The translations under genes and the position numbers were made by a program. Under the pieces are notes generated by a model that ran no database searches, was not told the DNA's origin, and worked only from the letters and a program-made list of their open reading frames with translations. From Venturia oleaginea (lineage: Eukaryota > Ascomycota > Dothideomycetes > Venturiales > Venturiaceae), in contig JABMLP010000024.1 of assembly GCA_013176395.1 (NCBI GenBank), positions 434,001 to 498,000 on the forward strand: a stretch of 64,000 nt of DNA. Reading direction: 5' to 3'. Shown here in pieces: positions 1 to 10,650 of this stretch (position 1 is the first letter of the stretch; the number at the start of each line of letters is the position of its first letter).

Positions 1-691
1 GAGCACCCTCGTCACATGATGCTGCTGCCCCTCCGGTTCACTTGCCTCATTTATTTCTCCGTTTGCATCATTCGTCTGTTTCCAAATCTGTCAAATACGT
101 CTTTCCGTTATCTTCCGAATTAAATCTCAAGGACAACAAAGAAAACAAAATCTAAAACGAGAACTTTGGTCTGCATGGCTCGACCCATCAGCATCGTCGG
201 CAACGGAGTTTCAAACAGTTCCATTCATGTATCGCACCATCTTTAGTCATCCCACCAAATCCTCGAGCAAGGTAAGCTCTGCAGTCTCAGTTTTTGGTCA
301 TTATTGTTTTCCGTCAATGCGAAACGCAAACAAAGCCATCAACTTCACTACGTATGCGCTGCAAGATTTCACAATCATTCCAGACCGTCAGGATAACTGC
401 GCTGGACACAGGATGGTTGCTATTCTCCGTACCTGATAGGACACAAGGTACTCAAATTCAATAACAAACTCAAATCTGATGTTACAATGCTTGGCCAGGC
501 TGACGGCGAAGTTCTGGTGGCATGCAGATGTCTATATAACTAGTCTTGAGTACCTTTGTATGAGAAGCATCAGCAAGCACAACAAGCACTGCAACAATCA
601 CTGCAATAACAACATCTTCATAATTCAATAATCTTTCCCAAGAAGCACTAGAAGCATTTACCTTCAGATCAACTCATCGACAGTATTCATC
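1..691. other. Upstream region of the CFEM-like gene
   Basis: No gene is supported here. The last 150 bases look like a promoter and 5' leader for the gene starting at 692: a TATATAA box lies at 533-539 and the leader that follows is rich in CAA and CT. A short open frame near 227-436 has no recognisable content. Confidence 0.5.
533..539 (+). promoter_or_regulatory. Putative TATA box
   Basis: TATATAA lies about 153 bases upstream of the start codon at 692 and is followed by a CAA-rich leader. The position fits a core promoter. It is inferred from sequence only. Confidence 0.4.
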
Positions 692-1186
692 ATGCAGTTC
701 ACGCTCCTCTCCATCTTCAGCCTCGTCGCTCTTACTGTAGCGTATCCACAGGGCGCCACAGCTCCCGCTCAACCACCAACCTCACCACCAACCTCACCAC
801 CAGCATCCCCAGCAGCTCCAGGTGCCGGTTCCCCGGGAGGTCTAGCAGTAAGTGTCTCCCTTTTCCTTCACCTTACCTCAGCCATATATCTAACACCTCC
901 AAGGGCCCATCCGGTCCTTCGGGCCCAGCCGCTCCCGGTCTCCCATCCTGCGGTCTCAACCTCGTCGCGCCTGCATTCCAGAAGTCTGGCTGCAGCAACT
1001 CTGGTAAGTGATCTATTTTCCACCGCATCAATAATCTTTGCTAACGATTCTGCCATAGACAAGAAATGCCTTTGCGCGAGTCCCGATCTCAAACAAGTTT
1101 TTACTTCTGAGGTTGCTAGTGCTTGCCCCAATCAGGCTGATAGGCAGGCTTACCAGACCTTCTTCACCGGTCTATGTGGACAGTAG
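692..1186 (+). CDS. CFEM-like small secreted protein
   Basis: Three exons are read: 692-847, 904-1003 and 1059-1186. The two introns of 56 and 55 nt have gtaagt donors and ctaac branch sites, and total a multiple of three. The product is about 127 residues. It begins with a signal peptide (first ~18 residues, hydrophobic, ending near VAYP), then a Pro/Ser/Thr linker with PTSPP repeats, then a Cys-rich C-terminus. The segment GCSNSDKKCLC followed by spaced Cys residues matches the core of the CFEM domain, an extracellular fold that binds haem or acts at the cell surface in fungi. Six Cys are seen where CFEM usually has eight, so this is CFEM-like. No GPI tail is evident, so it is probably secreted. 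A role as a host-interaction or haem-binding protein is inference. Confidence 0.8.
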   Translation: MQFTLLSIFSLVALTVAYPQGATAPAQPPTSPPTSPPASPAAPGAGSPGGLAVSVSLFLHLTSAIYLTPPRAHPVLRAQPLPVSHPAVSTSSRLHSRSLAAATLVSDLFSTASIIFANDSAIDKKCLCASPDLKQVFTSEVASACPNQADRQAYQTFFTGLCGQ

Positions 1187-2691
1187 ATTTGGACTTGAGA
1201 TGAGGCTCATTCTGTGAATGGGTCCTTTTTCTGGGACTTTGTAATTTCTGGTGATTGGGGTGGAGAGCGGGTGGCGGGTTTTATGGATTTTTCGGGGTCT
1301 ATTGGTTGGGATCTTGTGTTGTATTTTATGCTAAACGTAAACATAATTGGCAACACTCGTTATGGGTTGAGTTGCGATTGAATTGTTGTTCTCCCTGGTG
1401 AAACTCCTTCAGTATCTGTGTTGGTATAACTCAATCTCCGGATTTTCCTATGGCTAGTGGCGAACAGTCCCTCACCAGGCTGAGTCCTTTTCACATATAC
1501 TCTACCTCGGTAGCAATCATCCAAGCATACGTCGCCTTTGTTCATTCCAGTCCTTGGCCCCGCAGATAGATACCAAGGGCGATAACTCATGCGAGCCAGC
1601 CTACCATGCTCCCTCATTTTGGTCTTATATTCCGGGTCTCCGGTTTGAACAGGTTGGGCTACAAGGAGGTTCGACATTAGGAACTCTCCTCCATCGCATC
1701 TCTACGCAAAAGATGCCTTATCAGCACCTTTCCTTTCAACACGACTGCCTCAAATTTCTGTTCCGAGAAATAGATAGAAGCAGCCTCTGGTCGGATTTGA
1801 GTGCAAGTGCGAATCAACGCTGATACGATTTCGTCTCGTAGCGTCATGTGGAGATTTTTCTTGGAGCAAGGTGTATCTCCAGATCATGTTTTTTTGTTTC
1901 AGCGGGTAGGGAGAGGAGTTGCGTGCTACGGTTGTGGAGTGTGGAGGCATGGATCACTGTCTCGCTCATTTAAACCTATGGTGGTGGAAGGGCATGTTCG
2001 ACCCCTTTCATCTTGCGGCCATGTGGGGTCGATCATAATATCCATAAATAGAATCGTGCTCGAACTCGGCAACTTCTCTCATTCTCTGTCTCTCTCGCTC
2101 CACCAGCCAGTCCACTCGTTAACTACAAGTTCCTGTTGCTCACATGGTAATCAGAGATGTTGCGGGCTTCAACCGTCTTGTCTACCAATGCAATCATGGC
2201 ACTGGCACTGGCCTACCCAATCTGGTCCATCGTCGTCGTACGATTGAACCTAGCTGTTTGGCTACCAGACGGATATGCACGAATATTGGAAGCATGTCCA
2301 GATTACGCAGCTCTCGTCCTACACACTGCTGACTGCCTCTTCGAGCCAAGCATCCATTGTTTGAATATCTTAGCCTGGCCAATTTCACCGTGTTTTGAAA
2401 CCTCCAGGCGTCACACAACACTCGGTCTCCGCAGCCGTTGTCGAGGCATATATATATGTCCTGAACACTGCAAGCCTTTGTGAAGATCTCGTAAGGCCAA
2501 CCTAACTGTCGTGAATAACATCTGTCGACCCTTCCGCTTTTGTACCTCGCCTGCATCGAATAGCCAGCACTTGAGTAAAGTCCCTTTGAAACTGGAGCCT
2601 TTCTCTTCCTCACAACAACTTTCTGCCTTACTCGTTTTCTTCATCACCATACGGACAATTCGACCCAAGTCCTCTACCATTATCGATCACC
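1187..2691. other. Intergenic region with a possible promoter
   Basis: No convincing gene is seen. Open frames on both strands have no signal peptide, domain or splice pattern. A TATATATAT run at 2449-2457 and the CT-rich stretch before 2692 probably belong to the promoter of the next gene. Confidence 0.4.
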
Positions 2692-3583
2692 ATGAAGTCC
2701 TTCATCGTAACCCTCCTCTCCCTCGTCGCCACCTCCACAGCACAAATCTTCTGCATCCAAGCAATTACTACGACGGTGCCATATCTCCCTGCTTTGACAC
2801 TCGCGCCCAATAACTCCTGCCCAACCGCTCGTGACGCGAGTTACTACTCAGTGGAAGGTGCTGCTGGATGTTGTTCTGCCGCTGCCACTGCCGTAACGCT
2901 CCAGAGCACCGCAGGACTTGCTTGCTGTCCATGTGGTGCACAATGTACTGGTATGTAGCTTAAGTTCTGTTATGACTAGAATGGTGTACTAATCGTCATA
3001 CTAGGATACATGCCACCAGCGCAAGCTTGGACCTTGAGTGATAGTAAGTTCTTCGCATGCTTGTTCTCTTCTGGCCTCCACTGTTGTACCAAACATGACG
3101 AGGATCACCAACAGTCTTTTAATGTCTCCTGCTGATCAGAATGCTAACGCTAAGATTAGACAACCTACAAATCACCGGAACGGCCTCGCTGACCACTACG
3201 GCGACGTCAGCACCATCGACCACCACTACCAGTCAGTATTGGCCAACTCTCATGTCCCCTCATTCGAATGAGCATGTGTGAAAGGAGGTGGCCGTGATGA
3301 AGAAAGACGTCGAAGCAATGATGATTTACTTACACCTTACCTAGCATCACAATTGCATGACCCACATACTAACTCTAATATCTCTTCCCCAGCCCCAATC
3401 ACCTCCAGCCAGCTCGATGGCGGTTCTTCTACCACGTCATCATCTTCATTTATACCTCCCGCTACATCCACTAGCAGAGGTGCGAGCCCAACATCTTCAT
3501 CAGGCGCAAGTCGTGGAGAAGGAAAAGTTCGGGATTTGTTTTCAGGACTGAGCGTCTTCATGGGAGTATTGTGGATACTTTGA
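2692..3583 (+). CDS. Cys-rich, Ser/Thr-rich GPI-type surface protein
   Basis: Four exons are read: 2692-2950, 3005-3043, 3160-3231 and 3393-3583, giving 186 residues. Reading frame and splice sites agree at every junction. The first 17-18 residues form a signal peptide (MKSFIVTLLSLVATSTAQ). The next ~70 residues hold eight or more Cys, including CC, CCPC and QC motifs. After the conserved-looking WTLSD segment comes a Ser/Thr-rich stalk. The protein ends in a short hydrophobic tail (LSVFMGVLWIL), as expected for GPI anchoring. The layout is that of a fungal cell-wall or membrane mannoprotein. I do not recognise a named family. The gene sits between two other small surface-type genes, but nothing shows co-regulation. 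Confidence 0.75.
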
Positions 3584-4864
3584 GATAGGACCACTGAACA
3601 CAAAAGATAGAATGGGACACTCCGATGAAGCAAGTTGAACGACGTCTTCGGCACCAACATATGATTGATGTTTTAATGCAATGATATCTACAAGGTCCAC
3701 GTTTTCCGAAGCAATAGACCAGTGCACGGTTTGACTACATCTATCAACCCACCCCAACATTGAGACCTTCCATCTGTCACAGCGAGCCTTTCATATACCC
3801 ACCTTGGCTAATTAATCGTTCGGAGGGAGATATGGAACGGTGCTGTTACTTGCCCCCCAACCAGAGGGTGTGCTCCGATAGCCTTGCATTAAATCCCTGC
3901 TTCGCTGGTGCAACGAACTCTTTCATAAGGTTGCGTGTGTGGTGCCACCTTGATAGAACTGCGGGGTTATGATTGTCGCTGTTCGAGCATGATGGTGATG
4001 CTACATCCATGGTGCTAAATTATCCCTATCGTACGAGCGCATACAAGCACAAACTGCAAATATCGTAAGAGCTTCATCGAATCAGCAGTTGATGATAGGA
4101 TGTCTGTTGCATGAATAAAAAGTTGCGCCTCTGGTATGGAGGACGATTCCATAATCGTGTAATGTCCAAATGCGCAATTCGTGTTCATCACGGTTGCACA
4201 TCATGAGGATTTCTACTCTCTAGAGTATGCTTTCGACCACTCGCTTGTGATTCCGGTCAAAACTCCGCCCCATTTGTACTTCTATGGACAGTGACAAGCT
4301 TGGACGTTTCACCAATTCTAAACTTAGACTTCGTGACTAGCAAACATCTCTTGTCTCCCATCTCCTCACCATCACCATTGATCAATCCCGTCGACCATGA
4401 CAACAACCTACCCTGATGCCCAGGCTTTCGTGCTTGGTAATGGACTGTCCATAACTCACCTTGTAACCCAGAAGCACTGGCACGGGCAGGCAAATGTACA
4501 AGCCATTATTGCTTGTATAAGCACTTTGCCGTCCAATTTCCCCTTCTGACATGAAGATGAGAACCCGTCTGAGCCACCACCGGCTATCTTCAGCCCTGAG
4601 CCTTATCCGGACATATTTCAAGGGCCTTTGGGCTGTGGCACCCGGGGATGTGCAGGCAGTCGCGGGCTGCTTCGTATGGGGCCTGAAACTGTCTTATTGA
4701 AGTAATGAAGAACGCAACTTCCCCTCCTCAAACGTTCATTTCTCGTTATCTGTTTTGTTGAGTTCATTCCACAAAGTTTCGTTTCCATATACGCATAGCA
4801 ACTCCGATATCTTCACCTCTACTTGCACGTATGCATCAAGTTATCCTCATCATAGAAGAAAAAA
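3584..4864. other. Intergenic region
   Basis: Nothing is supported in this 1.3-kb stretch. The last 120 bases, before the start at 4865, are AC/CT-rich and probably hold the 5' leader of the PLAC8 gene. Confidence 0.4.
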
Positions 4865-5544
4865 ATGGCTCAAAAACAAGAATGGTCTACTTCGGGCGCT
4901 GATTGCTGCTCTCCTCTCTCATCGTGTGAGTACTGGACGGCAGAGTGATTCGAATATCTCTAATCTGACTTCAGGTTTGCTATCATGGTGTCTGCCATGC
5001 ATCCAGTATGGACGTGTCCAACACCGTATCAAGAAGGACAGTCAGCTCAAGGGATGGAGTTTCTTCAATGGTGATGTGTGTTTGCTCTCGCAGAAGATCC
5101 AACCCTCGAACACCTTCAACTGCTCCAGACCTTGCCAACTCTGACATCTACAGTGCTGCGCATACTACGCCTTGGGCTGCTGCGGTTGCCATTGGATTGT
5201 TCAAATGATGGGACGAAGTGAGATCAGGGCAAAGTACAACCTTGAGGGCAATGGTAAGCTGCTCGCCAACCAAAGTGAGGTGAATCAATGCTGATAACTA
5301 CACAGGATGCACCGACTGTCTCTGCGCTTGCTGCTGCACACCTTGCGATCTAGTCCAACAGGAGAAGGAAATCGTGAACAGGGAAGCCACCAACTTGATC
5401 AGTGTTCAGCCAAACAAGCACGAGGCAGAAAACCAGATGGCCTACTCTCAACAGCAGCAACCCCAACAATACGCATTGCAACAACCACAATACCAGCAAC
5501 AGCAAGCGCCTCAGTACCCACCTCAACACCAATACACCCAGTAA
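4865..5544 (+). CDS. PLAC8 family Cys-rich membrane protein
   Basis: Exons 4865-4925, 4975-5075, 5154-5253 and 5306-5544 join in frame to a 166-residue protein. The family hallmark is CLLSWCLPC followed by IQYGRVQHR. Next come a short hydrophobic Cys-rich segment (CCAYYALGCCGCHW), then MMGRSEIRAKYNLEG and a Cys-rich cluster CTDCLCACCCTPCDL. The tail after residue ~115 is Gln/Pro/Tyr-rich. PLAC8 proteins include plant cadmium-resistance and fungal FCR-type proteins; they sit in the plasma membrane and are linked to metal tolerance or cell-size control. The length fits the family. The start is the first ATG of the frame and follows an A-rich context (aaaaATG). The metal link is family knowledge, not shown by this sequence. 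Confidence 0.88.
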
Positions 5545-6045
5545 AGCAGTAGCATGGCTGAAGATTGGTCAACGCTACAGACAAGAAAATGATTCACCGT
5601 GGGGACCTCAGGTGAAGTTTGAAATGAAACTGTTTTTAGTGTAGTTTGGAGGGGAAGTGTTTTCTTGGCGCGCCCTATTTTTGATAGATAGTTTGGATAC
5701 ATCGTCCCGGTAATTCCTCCAATGCCTTTCTCTTCCTCGTTTTTGCCTCCGCGATGCTTGCATATTTTAACCCCCAGCCTGATGGTCTCCGCTCCGTGCA
5801 CTAAACCGCTCTACTGGATCTTCGCCTTGTCCTGATAATCCATACCCCCCATGTGCCTACGCAAACCCTTGACCATCCATCTTGTCGTCGGACACGATCA
5901 AGGAATTAATGAGCCTAATGCACAGTTGCCTGTGCTGTATACATACAGCCGCTTCACTTCTGGCCGTCAATTTTCGCTGGCAAGCAATCCGTTTCTTTGT
6001 GAAATCTTCCCTCAAAGATCCAATTCCAAACGCAACGCCAGGACC
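5545..6045. other. Intergenic region
   Basis: No gene is seen between the PLAC8 gene and the dehydrogenase relic. The part next to 6046 may be decayed upstream sequence of that relic, but I cannot read it. Confidence 0.3.
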
Positions 6046-6455
6046 ACATTTTCAAGACAAAGTCTGCATCATAACTGGGCGGCGATTCAGGTTTCGGAAA
6101 AGGCATCACTGAGCAATAAGTTTTTGAAGGTGCTAAGGTTTTTATCTGGGATATCAATCCTACCACAGCCAGCGGCCTTTCCTCTTCTTCACCAAAAGGC
6201 ACAGCAAAACTCTTCAGCGGCGGCGTGCCCTAGCCCGACGACTGAATTCGAGCACTCGATGCCGTGTTGAATGAATAGAGCGTGCTAACGTAGTTGTCAG
6301 TAATGCGAGTGTTGTGCGTAGAAATGGGAGTTCGCTTGAGGTGAGATTGACAAACAATCCCTGTACAAGGTATACGATGGGAGGCTGAGCGGGTAAAACA
6401 GGTATCAGAAGACGAAGTAGAAGGAATGTGGCGCATCAACGTTACCACAGCCAAA
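6046..6455 (+). pseudogene. Decayed short-chain dehydrogenase/reductase
   Basis: Read across frames, this stretch gives the pieces of a classical SDR in the right order. FQDKVCIITG starts at about 6049. After a frame change near 6080 comes GDSGFGKGI (the Rossmann glycine motif). Then follow FEGAKVFIWDINP (second strand and cofactor Asp), DD-stop-IRALDAVLNE, VVVSNASVV (in place of NNAG) after another frame change near 6275, and MWRINV at about 6426. The main frame has stops at 6117, 6231, 6243 and near 6273. The stop at 6243 sits where the family usually has Trp, so a TGG to TGA change is likely. It cannot encode an enzyme. Sequence beyond 6455 is too degraded to follow, and no catalytic YxxxK is found. 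Confidence 0.75.
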
Positions 6456-6707
6456 ATGTCCAAGAAGCCCACAACATTCGGCCACTTTTGTGGATACTGA
6501 AACCCAACGTTCATCTGTCTCCCAAGATCTCGATACCCAATCGCCACTCTCATAATTTCCAGGTTTGATAACTTTGACTGTGCTCATATCAGGGCCACTC
6601 GTCAGCGTATACTATAGACAAGGCCACGAACCCAGAGTCGCATATGTCAATTAAGCTTCATCCATTGCTGCTTCGTACGTCTTCCCAGAATGCCAAATCT
6701 CAATCTT

Positions 6708-9041
6708 CTACCAATTAACAATGATAAAACTTGCCGTCGCAAACGCAAAAGCAGCAACACTAACTCGACTCCATCTTACCATCATCCCCGCTTCGTTTCT
6801 TTTCATCACCTTCATCGCAGCCATCGCAGTTCCGCCAGAACCCGTCGTTTTCTTCTCCTCGGCAACGACCCAATCCTTGATCTTCGCAGTCCCGTTGAAA
6901 ATTCCCTTGATCTGATCGTCCGAGCACGTCCCACTCATGGACAAGACATAACAAGTAGGTTCTGGCGCTGGAGGTGGCTGCATTTTCACCCCCCACGTAT
7001 CCTTTTGTCCCGTTGTCGAATATATGTTATTATTTCCGACAGTCGCAGTAGGTGTTTTCCCAGTTGCGACGTCGAGATTGCCCATTGTCCTTCTGAAGAT
7101 TTCATAGGCGGTTTCGGGTTGGTAAGCGGGGACTTCGTGACCCGCTTGGAACACCCTCGTGAAGCTGAAATTACCAACCTGCCTCACAAGACCGCCCTCA
7201 TAACTTCCATTGACCTTCAGACTGGCGTAACCCGCGTTCTTGAATTGTTGCGAATTACTGTAGGGGACGGCGAGGGAGGCTTCCTCGCCGCCAATCCAGC
7301 TACAGGCGTAATCGCGGTCGCCGTAGACAAGAGCGACTTTTACGCCTTGGTCGAGGATGTGAGCAAGTTCTTCTAGGTATCCGCCGCGGACATAGTCGCC
7401 TGTTTGGGTGAAGGCGTCGCCGACAGAGCCGGTACTTTCGCTGAAGTTTAGGGGGACGCCTAGGGCGGATTGGACCCAGTGTCGGGAGAGGTAGCCCAGG
7501 TAGTAGTTTGGTGGGAAGTGAGCTTGTTGTCATTAGCCATGGATTTCTCGACACATTCAACAAAGAGAACAGGGAGTAGTATATATACTTTTCTTAGGAG
7601 CTGCTATATCGTAGAAGCTTTTACCCGAGTATTTCTGATATGGGACTTCGACGTTTTCAATGCAGAAGTTGTTTGCATCTCGACATGCATCGTTGACTGT
7701 CTTATTATTGCCTAGATTTTTAGGGTCCGAAACAGCTGCCAGATTGCGACATTTCACAGTTTTGTCTCTGCAACCATCTGGTTGGGTCCACGCAGTAAGT
7801 GCTTGGTTGTAAACGGTCTGATTGATGGTCTGAAGGTTGTACGTGTTGTTGACAGCGATTTGCGGATACGAGAGCTCCTGTGTGAGTACATCGATGCAAC
7901 CATTGATGATTCCTAAAGTATCCAGGTGAATCTGAGCTGTTTTACCCTTCGTCGTCAATGACCCGTTGGCAATGCGCTGATTCTGTTGTTGAAAGAAGGC
8001 TGTATAAGCAGGCCCATATTTTCCGCCATATGACTCTGTCCATATCGAAATCCGATTGTCGTTCGGTTTGTAATGCGGAAATTCCTGGAAGAAGGTTTGG
8101 GCAAAATTCCAAAGTGCTCGAGCTCCATTCGCTGTGGTATTGGCCGTGTTAAGATACTCGTAACTCGGGAATGTTCCTACGAGGAAAGTATTGTTCTGCG
8201 TCGGTATCTTTTCCTTGTTAAAGTCTACGATGGAAATTTGTTCACTTTGCACATCTAGCGTGCCGTTGATCAAAGAATCATAACTGAAGCCGGTTTGTAC
8301 CGGCTGATCAATGTACAGCATCTAGCCGGCGTTAGCATCGATCCTTCCGGAGCTCAACATCACATATCTCAGTAAGAAAGAAAAGAGGCCGCTAGTGCCC
8401 GATACACTTCCGATATGCAAGATTTGAGAATACTCAGTTTCGTCCTTCGAAAGACAACAAACTTGAGTATCTTCAAGTATGCCAATCTCGGCAATCTCTT
8501 TCTCACGCGGTTGGGCCCTTACTCACATTGACCTCCCGATTCCAACTCCACGGATTCAACGTCGTCGAATTCGAATCAGCGTTGACGATACACGGCCCAT
8601 TCTCCTGAAACAACCCAACCATCGAACTCGAACCTGGTCCACCTAAAAGAAGGTTAGTCATCATCTCCAATCCCGATTCCAATCCAATTCAGACATCTTC
8701 ACTCAATAATTCCAATACATACCATTCATCCAAATCGACAACGGCGCATTCGCCGGATCCTTCCGACTCTCAAAAAACCAAAAGAAAGTATTAACAGTGT
8801 AATTATTATCCGTCCCATCCTCTTTCAAAAAGCCCACCGGCAACTTGACATATCCCGAAAAACTCTTGACACCGGGCGTTGTTTCGCATATTCCAGGCTC
8901 TTTGTAAGATATCTCGACGCCATTACCGAATTTCGATTGGACAGTTCGGAGGCCTGTGGGCGGTGATGGGAAGTATTGTGCATTAATCCCGTTGAAGAAA
9001 GAGAGGGCGAGCAGTGCTCTTGAAAAGGTGGGAAGAACCAT
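6708..9041 (-). CDS. Serine carboxypeptidase S10, GPI type
   Basis: Exons on the minus strand (plus coordinates) are 8723-9041, 8527-8642, 7589-8321 and 6708-7522, giving 660 residues with consistent phases. The start at 9041 is the first ATG and opens a signal peptide ending near NGINAQ. S10 landmarks are in order: [23 protein letters not shown], catalytic Ser in TESYGG (about residue 242), catalytic Asp in [10 protein letters not shown] (about 458) and His in [13 protein letters not shown] (about 518). The C-terminus has a spacer and a hydrophobic end ([16 protein letters not shown]) suited to a GPI anchor. The enzyme removes C-terminal residues from peptides at acid pH, outside the cell or at the wall. 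Length and layout match fungal carboxypeptidase S1 homologues. The 205-nt second intron is long for this window. Confidence 0.92.
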
Positions 9042-10650
9042 CAATCTTTCGTTCGAAGAGCGTAAGGTAGCTCCTCTCTCTCGTTGGTATGGAGATTGAT
9101 GTTGATAAATTTCCGTTAATCTGGTTCCAAATACTTCACAGGAAATTGGTGATTTTGACCTCAAGCTCTGGAATAGAATCCTGCTATGATATGTGTGCGT
9201 TCGAGGGTGTACCGCTCTTATGTTTGGCGATCGTTCCTATGCACAAACGAACGAAGACAAGTAGAACGAGTGTAGAAAGACCAGATGAGAGATAGAAATA
9301 AAGAGTGAGGGAGGGAGAGGGAGGGAAGGAAGGAGAGAAGTAGGGTAGCAATAATTTGCCCAAAGACACATCGTTAGGAACACGAGGGAGCGATCTTGTG
9401 GGAAATTTCTCTCGTCCGAGGCAATCAATTTGCAGGCCCATGCGCGAGATACGACAGAGTGCCATAAAGTGTCATTTCAACATTTGACACGCTCTATAGG
9501 CTCGTGCTGCCGGTGGGAGTAATAACACCGTCCGGTGGGCACACAGAAAATCTCCTTTCTTTTCATGATACTATCTTTTCAGCAGCAAGCGCTCCACCTG
9601 GCCCTTCGCATGTTTCTTTTTCCGAGATTCAAGCCATAGCATACTACTGCACACGTAGCTTTCAGATAACTAGCTAAGCTTAATCCTATGTAGGTGCCCG
9701 CTCCTGCACTTCTGGCCGCTCCGATAAAGGGCCGAAGCACGCTATCAAATATCCCCTTCGTAGTAGAACCTCCCGTCTAAAAATAATAGAGTAGACTAAA
9801 ATCTTCCGTAGATTCTGATTGAAGAAGAACCGTCTCTATCCTTGTAGATGGTTAATACATTGCTCGAAGAAGCAGCAGCTAAACTATAAAAGGTTTAGCT
9901 ACTACTACTTCGAGACTCGCTCTCGTGGGGAGCAAGGACAGCGACTGTTCATCTCTAACCAGGCTCTACGGTGTTTATAATTTCCCTATGGGTGTTCAGT
10001 GTATTACCGGGGTGCCCAATTGCCGGCGTTGTCATTTCCAGTGACCTCAAGGAGCTCGTGTAAGGCACACAAGCTTTCCAGGTGTCGGCGCATGAGGATG
10101 AGTTTTGGATAAACATATTGAGCGTGCGAGAGTTGAATGAGATACGGGGAAGACAGCCAGACGGCTCCTAACGGGATGATCGCAACTCCATGTTTTGGCT
10201 ACACAATTATCCCGATTGGGAAGTGAAGTTCTGCGAAGAACACACCTATTCTCAAATGGTTCATGATACAATCCACTGGGATTGCAAAGCAAGCAACAAG
10301 AAGATCATGTACCCTATAAGCATTAACAATAAAATTATTCACAGTCCAAGCATTACAACATATCTACAATCCCAAATCACCAGCCACCAAAAAATCGTAC
10401 AATACAAAAACTACGTGACAACGAGGGTATCGAAATATGCTCCTCAAAACGCCATCCAGAAATCCCAATATCCATCTAAATAATGCCGAATCCACTTATT
10501 GGTCTCATAATCATAACTTTTCTTTTTACCAATTATGCAGAATATGAACATGGGTCGTAAAGGCAAGACCACCCATTCCAAATAAGTAAATTGTTGCGTA
10601 TCAGCTTTTCCAATATACACCACTATCAATTCGATACTAGGGGCGATGCA
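9042..10650. other. Intergenic region with a purine tract
   Basis: No gene is supported. A GA-rich tract at 9303-9344 reads as a CT-rich tract on the carboxypeptidase strand, a common fungal promoter feature. From about 9600 to 9950 the sequence is patchy and AT/CT-mixed and may be an old repeat, but no termini or coding pieces can be read. The last 500 bases show nothing. Confidence 0.4.
9303..9344 (-). promoter_or_regulatory. Pyrimidine-rich promoter tract of the S10 gene
   Basis: An almost pure purine run on the plus strand (repeated GGGA/GGAA) is a CT tract on the minus strand, some 260-300 bases upstream of the carboxypeptidase start. CT tracts near transcription starts are common in filamentous fungi. 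The role is inferred. Confidence 0.35.

Noticed and set aside
1801..2247. A 148-residue plus-strand frame
   Set aside because: No ATG in a good context, no domain, low-complexity end. Treated as noise.
5851..6270. A 139-residue plus-strand frame over the SDR relic
   Set aside because: It reads the dehydrogenase debris in the wrong frame; the SDR motifs lie in the other frames.
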